Shown here: piece after piece, positions 17,576 through 26,385 of the stretch
Position numbering within the stretch: the stretch's first letter is position 1
How the letters are laid out: the number at the start of each line of letters is the position of its first letter
Origin: Halococcus thailandensis JCM 13552
Lineage (GTDB): Archaea; Halobacteriota; Halobacteria; Halobacteriales; Halococcaceae
Length of the DNA: 62,854 nucleotides
NCBI RefSeq assembly: GCF_000336715.1
Contig: NZ_AOMF01000153.1
Coordinates: 1-62,854, forward strand
Direction: 5' to 3'
The notes under the pieces: generated by a model
Databases searched by the model: none
Told to the model about the DNA's origin: nothing
The model's input: the letters and a program-made list of their open reading frames with translations, nothing else
Position numbers and translations under genes: made by a program

Positions 17576-18934
17576 TCAGCCGTCGAGCGCGCGATCGAGT
17601 CGGTCGCCGATGCCGTCGGCGAGTTCGTGGGCGCGCGCTTCGGTGCGCGCTTCGGTGTAGATGCGCACGAGCGGTTCGGTGCCGCTCTCGCGGACGAGCA
17701 GCCAGGCATCGCCGAAGTCGAGTCGGTAGCCATCGGTGTCGTTCAGTTCGCCCTCGCTCTCGTCGGCGTACGCTGCGGCCGCGGCGAGCAGCGTCGCACG
17801 GTCGGCGTCGCTCTCGTAGCCGACGGTCGTCCGCACGTTGTGATAGCCACCGACCGCCTCGACGACCGCGCTCGCCGAGCGATCGGCGAGCAGTTCGAGG
17901 AAGCGAGCGGCGGTGTACGCGCCGTCGCGAGCGAGGCGGTGGTCGGGAAAGAGCACGCCACCGTTGCCCTCGCCGGCGATCGGCACCGAAACGCCGTCGT
18001 CGTGGAGTTCGCGAACCCGCGAGATGATACGCGTGCTCCCGACGGGCGTGAGTTCGAGGGTCGCGCCCGCCTCGCTGGCGACGTCGACCAGTCGTTGTGA
18101 GACCGTCACCGCCGAAACGGTGCTATCGCCGTCGTCGAGCGTCGCGTCGGCCAGCACCGCGAGCGTCGCGTCGCCCTCGATGTAGTGCCCGTACTCGTCG
18201 AAGAAGATCGCCCGATCGGCGTCGCCGTCGTGGGCGATGCCGACGTCGGCGTCGGTCGCGCGCACCAGTTGACCGAGGTCCGTGAGATGTTCCGGCACCG
18301 GTTCGGGATCGCGCCCTGGGAAGCTCCCGTCGCGCTGTGCGTTGACCGTGTGGACCTCGCAGCCGAGTTTCCTGAACAGCTCCGGACTCGTGAGCGACCC
18401 CGCCCCGTGTCCGGGATCGAGCGCCACAGTGAGATCGGCCGCGGCGATGCGCTCGCGATCGACGGCCGCGACGACCTCCTCGATATACTCGCGGCGCGCG
18501 CTCGTCACCCGCCGGGTGTTCCCCGTTTCGTCCCAACGAGCGTGCTGGAACGTCCCGTCGTCGAGCAGTTCCTCGACCCGCTCTAGCCGGTCGACGCCGA
18601 ACTCGACACCATCGCTGCCGACGAGTTTGATCCCGTTGTACTGTGGCGGGTTGTGCGAGGCGGTGATCATCACCGCCGGCACCCCCTCGCGCTCGGCGTA
18701 CGACTGCAGAGCCGGCGTCGGCAGCGCACCCAGCCGATCGACGTCGCTGCCGGCACTCGCGAGCCCGCTCGCCGTCGCGTCGGCGAGCATCTCGCCCGTC
18801 GCGCGCGTGTCTCGCCCGACGGCCGCCTGTCCATCGACGAGCGTCCCGACAGCCAGCCCGATCCGCAGACAGAGCGTCGGCGTCACCTCCTCGTTCGCGA
18901 CCCCGCGAATCCCACTCGACCCGAACAGTTGCAT
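17576..18934 (-). CDS. glmM: phosphoglucosamine mutase / phosphohexomutase
   Basis: 452 residues from the ATG at 18934 (MQLFGSSGIRG); an in-frame GTG lies three codons upstream. The alpha-D-phosphohexomutase motifs are present: catalytic serine in TASHNPP (S93), the metal loop DGDADR, the sugar-binding GEGNGG and the phosphate-binding RESGTEP. It interconverts glucosamine-6-P and -1-P or related hexose phosphates for nucleotide-sugar synthesis. Haloarchaea have several paralogues, so the substrate is inferred from the overall GlmM-like N terminus. Confidence 0.85.
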   Translation of the reverse strand: MQLFGSSGIRGVANEEVTPTLCLRIGLAVGTLVDGQAAVGRDTRATGEMLADATASGLASAGSDVDRLGALPTPALQSYAEREGVPAVMITASHNPPQYNGIKLVGSDGVEFGVDRLERVEELLDDGTFQHARWDETGNTRRVTSARREYIEEVVAAVDRERIAAADLTVALDPGHGAGSLTSPELFRKLGCEVHTVNAQRDGSFPGRDPEPVPEHLTDLGQLVRATDADVGIAHDGDADRAIFFDEYGHYIEGDATLAVLADATLDDGDSTVSAVTVSQRLVDVASEAGATLELTPVGSTRIISRVRELHDDGVSVPIAGEGNGGVLFPDHRLARDGAYTAARFLELLADRSASAVVEAVGGYHNVRTTVGYESDADRATLLAAAAAYADESEGELNDTDGYRLDFGDAWLLVRESGTEPLVRIYTEARTEARAHELADGIGDRLDRALDG

Positions 18935-18973
18935 TCGAGTCACCTGACGGCCCGACTCACAAATCGCTTCCGA

Positions 18974-19290
18974 CCCACCTTTTTGCTGCGGGGGATCGCG
19001 CGCTTCGCGCGCTCAACCCCTTGCAAAATCTGGACCAAAAACTGCCGCTCACTCGCGGTGTTCTCGTGAACGACCGTAGGGAGTGAACGAGAGCCAGAGA
19101 GGCGCTTTGCGTCTCTCGTGAACCGCGCTCGTTTCACTCGCGCGGACATCAACCCATCCGTCCGCACAGCACCGCCTCCGCCGAAGCCCTCGGCGCGCGC
19201 TCACTCCGTTCGCTACTCGCTCCCTGCGGTCGCTCGCGCGCCTCGCCCTTCATCCACCAGGCACCGCACCGCAGCCGCCGGCGCGGCCGC
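18974..19290 (+). repeat. dispersed intergenic element, copy 3
   Basis: It fills most of the 394-base gap 18935-19328 between divergent glmM and the beta-propeller gene. The order is CCACCTTTTTGCTGCG, a stem GCGCGC-TTCG-GCGCGC enclosed by GGGG/CCCC, GCAAAA, CTGGACCAAAAAC, then several small palindromes. Bases 19118-19146 are identical to 37411-37439 of copy 4, and 19186-19255 match copy 2 almost exactly in inverse orientation. No supported gene lies inside. Confidence 0.7.
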
Positions 19291-19328
19291 GCCGGAACGC
19301 TTTCGCCGTTCGGCGTGCGCATCCGGGC

Positions 19329-20114
19329 ATGAGCAGCATCGACGAAAAGCGCGTCCACGGCGCGAACACCGAGTCGACAGCGCTGTTCGTCGCCAGCGAC
19401 ATCGGCCTCACCCGCGTCTCGGTCGCCGGTGAGCGCGTGGGCGAGATCGAACTCCGCGATCGCCGCTCCGTCCACGACCTCGCGTTCGACGAAAAGCTAG
19501 CTGTCGCCACCGACGAGGACGTACTGATCGGCAACTCGCTCGCGGAGTCGGGATTCGGCCCGGCGACGGCCGTCGGCTTCCACGATGGACTCGTCGCCGC
19601 CGCCCCAGACGGACGGGTCGCACACCGAATCGACGACGAATGGCACGACGTGGACACCGTCGAGACGGTTCACGCGATCGACGGCGACCTACTCGCCACC
19701 GATGGTGGGGTCTACCGGCTCACGGACGACGGCCTCTCCCGCGCGGGTCTCGACGCGGTCCGCGACGTCGCCGTCGGGGACGGCGTCCCACGGGCTGCGA
19801 CGGCCACTGGACTCTACCGCCTCGGCAACGGCTGGATGGACGATCTCGACGGCGATTTCCGGACGGTAAGCGCCGACATCGACGGCGAGCGAGCACACGC
19901 TGCGACGACGGACGACTTCTACACCCACGATGGCGACGAGTGGCGAACCATCGATATCGGAAAACCGATCGCAGCGGTCGCGTACGCGGGACTGGTCTAC
20001 GCCGTCGCGACGGACGGAACGCTGCTCGTCGGGACCGACGACGGCTGGCGCGATCACCCCCTCGGGATCGGCGAGCCACACGCGCTCGTCGCGGCGGATC
20101 GAAACCCGGTTTAA
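19329..20114 (+). CDS. beta-propeller protein, HVO_0234 family
   Basis: 261 residues built of repeating short blades with DG/ATDGG turns (LLATDGGVYRLTDDG, AAAPDGRVAHRIDDE, AVATDGTLLVGTDDG), as in a five- or six-bladed propeller. It contains no Cys. I recall this as the haloarchaeal HVO_0234 family, found next to prs. It ends 21 bases before prs on the same strand, so the two are probably co-transcribed. A scaffold or binding role is likely, and the partner is unknown. Confidence 0.75.
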   Translation: MSSIDEKRVHGANTESTALFVASDIGLTRVSVAGERVGEIELRDRRSVHDLAFDEKLAVATDEDVLIGNSLAESGFGPATAVGFHDGLVAAAPDGRVAHRIDDEWHDVDTVETVHAIDGDLLATDGGVYRLTDDGLSRAGLDAVRDVAVGDGVPRAATATGLYRLGNGWMDDLDGDFRTVSADIDGERAHAATTDDFYTHDGDEWRTIDIGKPIAAVAYAGLVYAVATDGTLLVGTDDGWRDHPLGIGEPHALVAADRNPV

Positions 20115-20135
20115 CTGGCCGTCACAGGAGCACAC

Positions 20136-20978
20136 ATGATCGTCAGCGCCTCCGGCTCCCAATCGCTCGCCAGCGCGCTCGCGACGGCGCTCGACGAGCC
20201 ACTCGCCGAGACGACCTACGAGCGCTTTCCCGACGGCGAGCTGCAGGTTGCGGTGCCGGGATTCGACGCCGAACGCGCGATCGTCGTCTGCTCGACCGCG
20301 ACGAGCGACGCCCACATCGAAGCGCTCCAGCTCCAGGACGCCGTCCGCGAGGCGGGCACAAGCGAGATCGTCACCGTGATCCCCTACATGGGCTACGCCC
20401 GTCAGGACAGAGCCTTCGAGTCCGGCCAGCCCGTCTCGGCTCGCGCGGTCGCGCGCGCACTGAGCACCGGCACCGACCATGTCGTCACCGTGAACCCTCA
20501 CGAGGAATCCGTCGGTGACTTCTTCGACGTTCCCTGTGCCACCGTCGACGCCGCCGGACAGCTCGCCAACCCCCTGCCAGATCTCGACGACCCGGTGTTC
20601 ATCGCCCCCGACGCGGGTGCGATCGAGCTCGCGGAAACAGTCCGCGACGCCTACGGAACGGGCGAAACGGACCACTTCGAGAAGACCCGTCACAGCAGCA
20701 CGGACGTCGAACTCGAACCGCACACGGCGGACGTCACGGGACGCGACGTCGTGCTCGTCGACGACATCGTTGCCACCGGCTCGACGATGGCTGGAGCCGT
20801 CTCACATCTCAGCGACGACGCCCGGGTGTTCGTCACCTGCGTCCATCCGGTCTTCGCCGGCATGGCCAGAACGCGCCTCGCGCGCGCCGGCGTCGCGACC
20901 GTCTACGGGACGGACACGATCGAGTGCGCCGAGAGCGCCGTCAGCGTCGCGCCGGCCGTCGCCGCCGCGCTCGATTAG
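20136..20978 (+). CDS. prs: ribose-phosphate pyrophosphokinase (PRPP synthetase)
   Basis: 280 residues, the compact archaeal form. It shows the N-terminal ATP-binding DGELQV region, the PYMGYARQDR motif, and the PRPP loop VLVDDIVATGSTM. It makes PRPP from ribose-5-phosphate and ATP, feeding purine, pyrimidine, histidine and NAD synthesis; upp, hisI and other PRPP users lie nearby. Its TAG overlaps the convergent ileS stop codon by four bases. Confidence 0.97.
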   Translation: MIVSASGSQSLASALATALDEPLAETTYERFPDGELQVAVPGFDAERAIVVCSTATSDAHIEALQLQDAVREAGTSEIVTVIPYMGYARQDRAFESGQPVSARAVARALSTGTDHVVTVNPHEESVGDFFDVPCATVDAAGQLANPLPDLDDPVFIAPDAGAIELAETVRDAYGTGETDHFEKTRHSSTDVELEPHTADVTGRDVVLVDDIVATGSTMAGAVSHLSDDARVFVTCVHPVFAGMARTRLARAGVATVYGTDTIECAESAVSVAPAVAAALD

Positions 20979-23900
20979 TCCGCCCGCGCTTCGGCGACCG
21001 GCACGATGGCGATCTCCACAGTCGTGTCCTCGATCTCCCACTCGCGTCGGTGGCCGTCCGCGACGTCGCCGAACGCCGCAGCCCTGACCTCCTCGCCGAT
21101 GAGTGCCTCGTGCTCGCGGACGAACTCCGCCACGCGATCGTCGGCGACGTCGAGTTCGACCCTGATCTCGGCCTCCAGGTCGAGGTCCAGCTCCTTTCGC
21201 ATCTCCTGGATCCGCCGGACGACATCGCGCGCGTAGCCCTCGCTCTCGACGTCCTCGGTGAGCGTCGTATCGACGTAGACCGTGCCGCCACCCTCCGCAC
21301 CGAACGTGTCGGCAGCAACCCCGTCGGGCGTCTCGGTGACGATCTCGACCATCTCGTTCGTGAGTTCGACAGGTGTATCGAGCACGTCCGAAACGGCCGT
21401 TTCGAGCGCGTCCAGCGTCGGTTCTTCGACTCGTGCCTCGTTGAGCGCGGTCATGACGTCGCCCGACCGATCGCCGAACGCCGGTCCGAGCACGCTCATG
21501 TCCGCGCTGGCGCTGTATCGCAGTTCGCCCCATCGTTCGTCGGGACCGATCAGATCCACAGTCCTCGCGTTGAGCCGGTCGGCGACGATCGCCGACTGGG
21601 ACTCCACCGCGTCGGCGACCGCCTCGCTCTCGGCGTCGACGACGACGCGCGTGACCGGCCAGCGGAGCTTGCGCTCGGCCTGCTGGCGCGCGGCCGAGCC
21701 GGCCTCCTCGACGCCGCGGGCGACCCGGACCTCGCGTTCGAGCGGTTCGTCGCGGAGCTCTTCGTCGGGTTCGGGCCAGTCACACATGTGGACCGTGTCG
21801 AACTCGTCGTCGCCGGTGAGCGTCCCATAGATTTCCTCGGCGGCGAACGGGGCATACGGTGCGAGCAGTGCGACGACCTCCCGGAGCACGCGGTAGAAGG
21901 TCGCGTACGCGGCGCGCTTCGAGGGACTGTCGGCTTCCTCCCACATGCGCTCGCGCACGCTCTGGACGTAGAAACGCGAGACGTCCTCGACGACGAAATC
22001 GAGCAGTGCGTGCAGCGCGCGGTCCTGCCGGAAGTCTTCCCACTCGTCGGTCATCTCCCCTTCGACGGTTTGCAGCCGCGAGAGCACCCACTCGTCCTCC
22101 CGTTCGAGAGTCACGTCGTCGAGTGAGACCTCGGTGGGATCGAACCCGTCGAGGCGCATGTAGGGGAGGGGGAAGCGGAAGACGTTCCAGAGGATGTTGA
22201 GGTTGCGCTGCATCGTCTCGGTCTCGTCCCACGAGAAGCGCATGTCGTCGCCCTGTGGCGTCACCGACAGGAGGAACAGCCGCATCGGGTCCGCACCGTA
22301 CTCGTCGATGACCTCCTGGGGCTCGACGGTGATGTTCTTCGATTTCGACATCCCCCGCCCGTCAGGCATGTTGGCGTAGCCGTGCATCAGCACCTCCTTG
22401 TACGGAATCTCGCCGAGCGCTGCCGTCCCCATCCCCAACTGCGACCAGAACCAGCCCCGTGTCTGGTCGTGGGCCTCCATGATGAGGTCGGCGGGCCAGA
22501 GCTCCTCGAACTCGCCCTCCTCCTGGGGATAGTCGAGCGTTCCCCACGACGCGACCGAGGAATCGAGCCAGACGTCGAAGACGTCCGGAACGCGCGTGTA
22601 GGTCGTCCCCTCTTCGGTGATCGTGAGATCGTCGACGGTCGGACGGTGGAGATCGACCTCGTCGGGGTCGACGGTTTGGTCGGCGCGTTCGGCGAGCTCC
22701 TCGCGTGTGCCGATCACGACTACGTCGTCCATCTCGCCGGACCAGTCCTCGGGCGTCCAGATGGGGACGGGGATCCCCCAGTAGCGCTGTCTGGAGACGT
22801 TCCAGTCGGGCGAGCCCTCGATGAAGTCCCGAAAGCGGTTATCGCGCGCTTCCTGGGGATGCCACTCGGAGTCCTCGATGTTGTCGAGCATCTCCTCCTT
22901 CACGTCGGTGACGGTGACGAACCACTGATCGGTGGCGAGGAAGACGATATCCGTGTCACAGCGCCAGCATTGGCCGTAATCGTGGGCATAGGTTTCCTCG
23001 GCGAGCAGCAGTCCGCGCTCGTCGAGATCGGCGATGATTCCCTCGTTTGCGTCCCGGACGAACTCGCCGGCGTACTCGCCAGCCTCGTCGAGATAGACGC
23101 CGTCGCCGCCGACGGGACAGAAGATGGGTAAATCGAGCTCCGAGCCGCGCTCGAAGTCCTCCTGACCATGGCCGGGCGCGGAGTGGACGAGACCGGTTCT
23201 ATCGACCTCGACGTAATCGGCGTGGTAGACTTCGCCAACGCCCTCCCCGTCGGGCCGGTCGGGTACCTCCTCGGCCAGCGGATGCTCGTATTCCCAGCCG
23301 AGCATTTCCTCGCCATCGAGCTCGTCGAGTACCTCGTAGTCGTCGTAGCGACCTTTCTTCAGGACTTCCTCGACGACTTCGGCAGCGAGATAGAGCACCT
23401 CCTCCTGGCCGTCCCTTTCCGCACGGACCTTCCGATACTCGACGTCCTCGTCGATCGCGACGAACTCGTTGGCGGGAACGGTCCACGGCGTCGTCGTCCA
23501 GATGACGAGGTTTCCCTCGCGTTCGCGGAGCGGGAACTCGACGTAGATCGAGGGGTCCTCGACCTCGTGATACTCGACCTCGTTCTTCGCGATGGCCGTC
23601 TCACACCGGGGACACTGGGTGATCGAACGCTTGCCCTGCTCGACGAGACCACGATCGGCAGCCTGTGCGAATCCCCACCACGCCGCCTCCATGTATTCGG
23701 GGTCGACGGTTTTGTAGGGGTTCTCCCAATCCATCCAGACGCCGAAGGACTTGAAATCCGACTGGAGTCCGTCGAGCTGTTCGTCGGCGTATGTCTTGCA
23801 CTCCTCGATGAACGGCTCCATGCCGAACGCCTCGATGTCCTTCTTGTTGTCGAACCCCAACTTCTCCTCGACGCGGGTCTCGATCGGCAGCCCGTGCATG

Positions 23901-24163
23901 TCGTAGCCCGGCCGGTCGGTCACATTGTAGCCCTGCATCCGGTGATACCGGATGTAGGCGTCCTTCAGGGTCTTGTTCCACGTCGTCCCCATGTGGGCTG
24001 CACCCGACGTGTAGGGCGGCCCGTCGACGAAGAAGAAGTCCTCGCCGTCGGCGCGGTGTTGCTTGGTCTTGCGGTAGGCGTCGGTCTCGTCCCACTGCTC
24101 GAAGACGCGGCCCTCGACCGCATCGGGGTCGTAGCGGTCCGCGACCGGCTCGAACCTGCTCAT
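20975..24163 (-). CDS. ileS: isoleucyl-tRNA synthetase
   Basis: 1062 residues, class Ia. The HIGH signature is HMGT (57-60), preceded by DGPPYTSG. The KMSKS equivalent is MSKSKN after GRG. Zinc-type pairs CPRC and CWRC lie in the editing and insertion regions. The long C-terminal part carries the anticodon-binding domain and ends with the EIAIVPVAEARAD strand. The frame is open upstream to 24478, but the ATG at 24163 matches the family start, and a CTTTAG box precedes it by about 25-30 bases. Confidence 0.97.
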   Translation of the reverse strand: MSRFEPVADRYDPDAVEGRVFEQWDETDAYRKTKQHRADGEDFFFVDGPPYTSGAAHMGTTWNKTLKDAYIRYHRMQGYNVTDRPGYDMHGLPIETRVEEKLGFDNKKDIEAFGMEPFIEECKTYADEQLDGLQSDFKSFGVWMDWENPYKTVDPEYMEAAWWGFAQAADRGLVEQGKRSITQCPRCETAIAKNEVEYHEVEDPSIYVEFPLREREGNLVIWTTTPWTVPANEFVAIDEDVEYRKVRAERDGQEEVLYLAAEVVEEVLKKGRYDDYEVLDELDGEEMLGWEYEHPLAEEVPDRPDGEGVGEVYHADYVEVDRTGLVHSAPGHGQEDFERGSELDLPIFCPVGGDGVYLDEAGEYAGEFVRDANEGIIADLDERGLLLAEETYAHDYGQCWRCDTDIVFLATDQWFVTVTDVKEEMLDNIEDSEWHPQEARDNRFRDFIEGSPDWNVSRQRYWGIPVPIWTPEDWSGEMDDVVVIGTREELAERADQTVDPDEVDLHRPTVDDLTITEEGTTYTRVPDVFDVWLDSSVASWGTLDYPQEEGEFEELWPADLIMEAHDQTRGWFWSQLGMGTAALGEIPYKEVLMHGYANMPDGRGMSKSKNITVEPQEVIDEYGADPMRLFLLSVTPQGDDMRFSWDETETMQRNLNILWNVFRFPLPYMRLDGFDPTEVSLDDVTLEREDEWVLSRLQTVEGEMTDEWEDFRQDRALHALLDFVVEDVSRFYVQSVRERMWEEADSPSKRAAYATFYRVLREVVALLAPYAPFAAEEIYGTLTGDDEFDTVHMCDWPEPDEELRDEPLEREVRVARGVEEAGSAARQQAERKLRWPVTRVVVDAESEAVADAVESQSAIVADRLNARTVDLIGPDERWGELRYSASADMSVLGPAFGDRSGDVMTALNEARVEEPTLDALETAVSDVLDTPVELTNEMVEIVTETPDGVAADTFGAEGGGTVYVDTTLTEDVESEGYARDVVRRIQEMRKELDLDLEAEIRVELDVADDRVAEFVREHEALIGEEVRAAAFGDVADGHRREWEIEDTTVEIAIVPVAEARAD

Positions 24164-24281
24164 GGCTCGCCTACCCGTGCAGGGACTAAAGGAGCCTCGG
24201 TTGTGCAGACCGGCCTGTCGAACCCACGCGAAGCGGTCCGCTGACCGGAACGGACTCAAACCGGCCGGCCCCACACTCGCC

Positions 24282-24911
24282 ATGCCCGAGTATCCCGATC
24301 CCGACTCGAAAAACGTCCTCGCGCCCGGCTGTGAGCGCTGTCCCGCGCTCGCCGAATCTCGAGAGTGCATCTCGTGGGGCAACGGCTCGCTCGACGCCGA
24401 GCTCGTCGTGGTCGGCGAGGCACCCGGTGCCGGCACGCCCGAGGCCGACCTGTGGAAGGGTGGCAACTGGACCGGCATGGCCTACACCGCACGCCACTCC
24501 GGGCGAAAGATTCGAGACCTCTTTGGCGATCTCGGTTTCGACAGTCAGGAACTCTACTACACGAACGCCGTCAAGTGCTTTCCCGAGGGCGAGGAGGGGT
24601 CGAACCGCGAACCCACGAGCGAAGAGCGGTCGAACTGCCGACCCTACCTCGAAACCGAGATCGAGGAGATCGGACCGCGCGCCGTCATCGCGACCGGCAA
24701 ACACGCGACGACGAGCCTGCTCGCGACCGAAGGAGAGAGCATCGACGGTTTTCTCGACTCGATCCTCGAACCGGTCGCGCTCGGGAGTCTGGGGACGACG
24801 CTCGTGCCGGTGCTCCACCCTTCCTACCAAGCGGTCTGGCTCTCGCGGCTCGACTACACGTACGAAGGGTATCTCGACGCCATCGCCGAGACGCTCGCTG
24901 CCATCGAGTGA
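24282..24911 (+). CDS. udg: uracil-DNA glycosylase, family 4 (iron-sulfur type)
   Basis: 209 residues. Motif A is GEAPGAGT (45-52) and the HPS motif of VLHPSYQAV lies near the C terminus. Cysteines at 17 and 20 plus two more in AVKCFPEG and SNCRPYL correspond to the four ligands of the [4Fe-4S] cluster in family 4 enzymes. It removes uracil arising from cytosine deamination. The start at 24282 is used; the upstream frame overlaps the ileS promoter region. The HIT gene follows after 38 bases. Confidence 0.93.
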   Translation: MPEYPDPDSKNVLAPGCERCPALAESRECISWGNGSLDAELVVVGEAPGAGTPEADLWKGGNWTGMAYTARHSGRKIRDLFGDLGFDSQELYYTNAVKCFPEGEEGSNREPTSEERSNCRPYLETEIEEIGPRAVIATGKHATTSLLATEGESIDGFLDSILEPVALGSLGTTLVPVLHPSYQAVWLSRLDYTYEGYLDAIAETLAAIE

Positions 24912-24949
24912 CGCCAAACCTTCTTGCTTCCCGCACGCGAGGTGCGAGT

Positions 24950-25375
24950 ATGTCGAACGACTGTCCGTTTTGCGGGATCGTCGCCGGCGAGATCCCCGGC
25001 CGCATCGTTTTCGAGAGCGACGACGTGACCGCCTTCCTCGACGCGAACCCGCTCGCGCCCGGTCACACGCTCGTCGTCCCGAACGACCACCACGAGCGAC
25101 TCACCGATCTCTCCGAGGAACTCGCCCGCGAGGTCTTCGCCGCGCTCCACCGACTGACACCGGCCGTCGAGGCGGCTGCCGACGCCGACGGCTCGAACGT
25201 GGCGTTCAACAACGGCCCGGCCGCCGGCCAGGAGGTGCCTCACCTCCACGGCCACATCATCCCCCGGTTCGACGACGACGGCGGCGCGCCGATCCACGTC
25301 GTCGCCGGCGACCGACCCGACCTCTCCGAGGACGATCTCGACGCCATCGCCGAGGAGATCCGCGACGCCCGATAG
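24950..25375 (+). CDS. HIT family nucleotide hydrolase/transferase
   Basis: 141 residues with the histidine triad HLHGH (H98, H100, H102) after an NNGPAAGQEVP motif, and an N-terminal CPFC pair that with later histidines often binds zinc in HINT-like members. Such enzymes hydrolyse nucleoside phosphoramidates or dinucleoside polyphosphates. It lies 38 bases after udg on the same strand. Confidence 0.92.
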   Translation: MSNDCPFCGIVAGEIPGRIVFESDDVTAFLDANPLAPGHTLVVPNDHHERLTDLSEELAREVFAALHRLTPAVEAAADADGSNVAFNNGPAAGQEVPHLHGHIIPRFDDDGGAPIHVVAGDRPDLSEDDLDAIAEEIRDAR

Positions 25376-25496
25376 CGACACCGTCCGCGGACCGTGATCG
25401 GTCGTCGAGTACCCTCTCCTTCCTCTGAACGAACGATGACGAGCTGCCCTTGTGTTTCTATTTCTACCACTCTAATAATTTTACCCCGTAGAAAAA

Positions 25497-25518
25497 TTTT
25501 AAATAGAATGCATTGCAT
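25497..25518 (+). promoter_or_regulatory. TATA box and palindromic operator-like site of the TFB gene
   Basis: The TATA element TTTTAAATA (25497-25505) sits in an unusually AT-rich 90-base stretch and predicts transcription from about 25527, almost at the ATG. Between them lies the perfect palindrome ATGCA-T-TGCAT (25508-25518), a suitable position for repressor binding. The site is seen in the sequence; regulation is inferred. Confidence 0.5.
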
Positions 25519-25528
25519 CGTCTGAGGT

Positions 25529-26383
25529 ATGAATTCAACCACCCTATGTCCGGAATGTAATGGCCGATTGGACGACGCCGGCGAGGAGACGTACTGTCTC
25601 GACTGCGGGCTGGTCATCGGCGAGGACCGCGTCGATCGCGGCCCCGAGTGGCGCAACTTCGAGGACGGACCGGACCGGAAACGCACGGGTGCACCGCTGA
25701 CGCGCTCGCGCCACGATCGCGGGCTCTCGACGGAGATCGGCCGTTCGACCCGACTCACCGGCCGAAAACGACGTCTGTTCGCACGTCTGCGCCGCCAGCA
25801 CAACCGCACGCGGATCTCCTCGCGCGCCGAGCGCAACCGCGTCTACGGGTTCACCGAGGTGCGGCGCATGGTGGGCGCGCTCGGTCTTCCCGACTCGATC
25901 CGCGACCGCGCCTGCGTGCTCTTCGAGTCCGCACAGAACGAGGACCTGCTGCGCGGGCGCTCGCTCGAAGGGTTCGCCGCCGCGGCCGTCTACGCCGTCT
26001 GTCGCACCGAGGCCCTCTCGCGTACGCTCGCCGAGATCGGCACGGTCGCCAAAGCCACGCGCGACGAGCTCACCGCCGCCTACGACGCCCTGAACCGCGA
26101 ACTCGGCCTGCCAACCGGCCCGATCGATCCCGAGGAGTATCTCGCACGGTTCGCGAACCAGCTCGACCTCCCGAATGAGATCGAGCGCAGGGCACGCGCG
26201 CTCGTCGAGAAGAGCCACGACCTCGGACTGACCAACGGGCGCAATCCGAGCGGCGTCGCCGCGGCCTGTCTCTACACCGCCGCGACCGAGCGCGATCACG
26301 CACTCACACAGCAGTCGGCCGCCGACGTCGCCGGCGTGACGCCGGTGACGCTCCGGACGACCTACTACGATCTGCGCGAGTAG
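25529..26383 (+). CDS. tfb: transcription initiation factor IIB (TFB)
   Basis: 284 residues. The N-terminal zinc ribbon has C7, C10, C23 and C26. A B-reader-like linker carries RKRTGAPLTRSRHDRGLSTEIG. Two cyclin repeats follow (about 105-190 and 195-284), the second with the DNA-contacting helix VTPVTLRTTYYDL. It recruits RNA polymerase to TBP-bound promoters. Haloarchaea keep many TFB paralogues with different regulons, so this copy could be specialised. Its stop is two bases from the convergent mcm stop. Confidence 0.95.
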   Translation: MNSTTLCPECNGRLDDAGEETYCLDCGLVIGEDRVDRGPEWRNFEDGPDRKRTGAPLTRSRHDRGLSTEIGRSTRLTGRKRRLFARLRRQHNRTRISSRAERNRVYGFTEVRRMVGALGLPDSIRDRACVLFESAQNEDLLRGRSLEGFAAAAVYAVCRTEALSRTLAEIGTVAKATRDELTAAYDALNRELGLPTGPIDPEEYLARFANQLDLPNEIERRARALVEKSHDLGLTNGRNPSGVAAACLYTAATERDHALTQQSAADVAGVTPVTLRTTYYDLRE

Positions 26384-26385
26384 GT

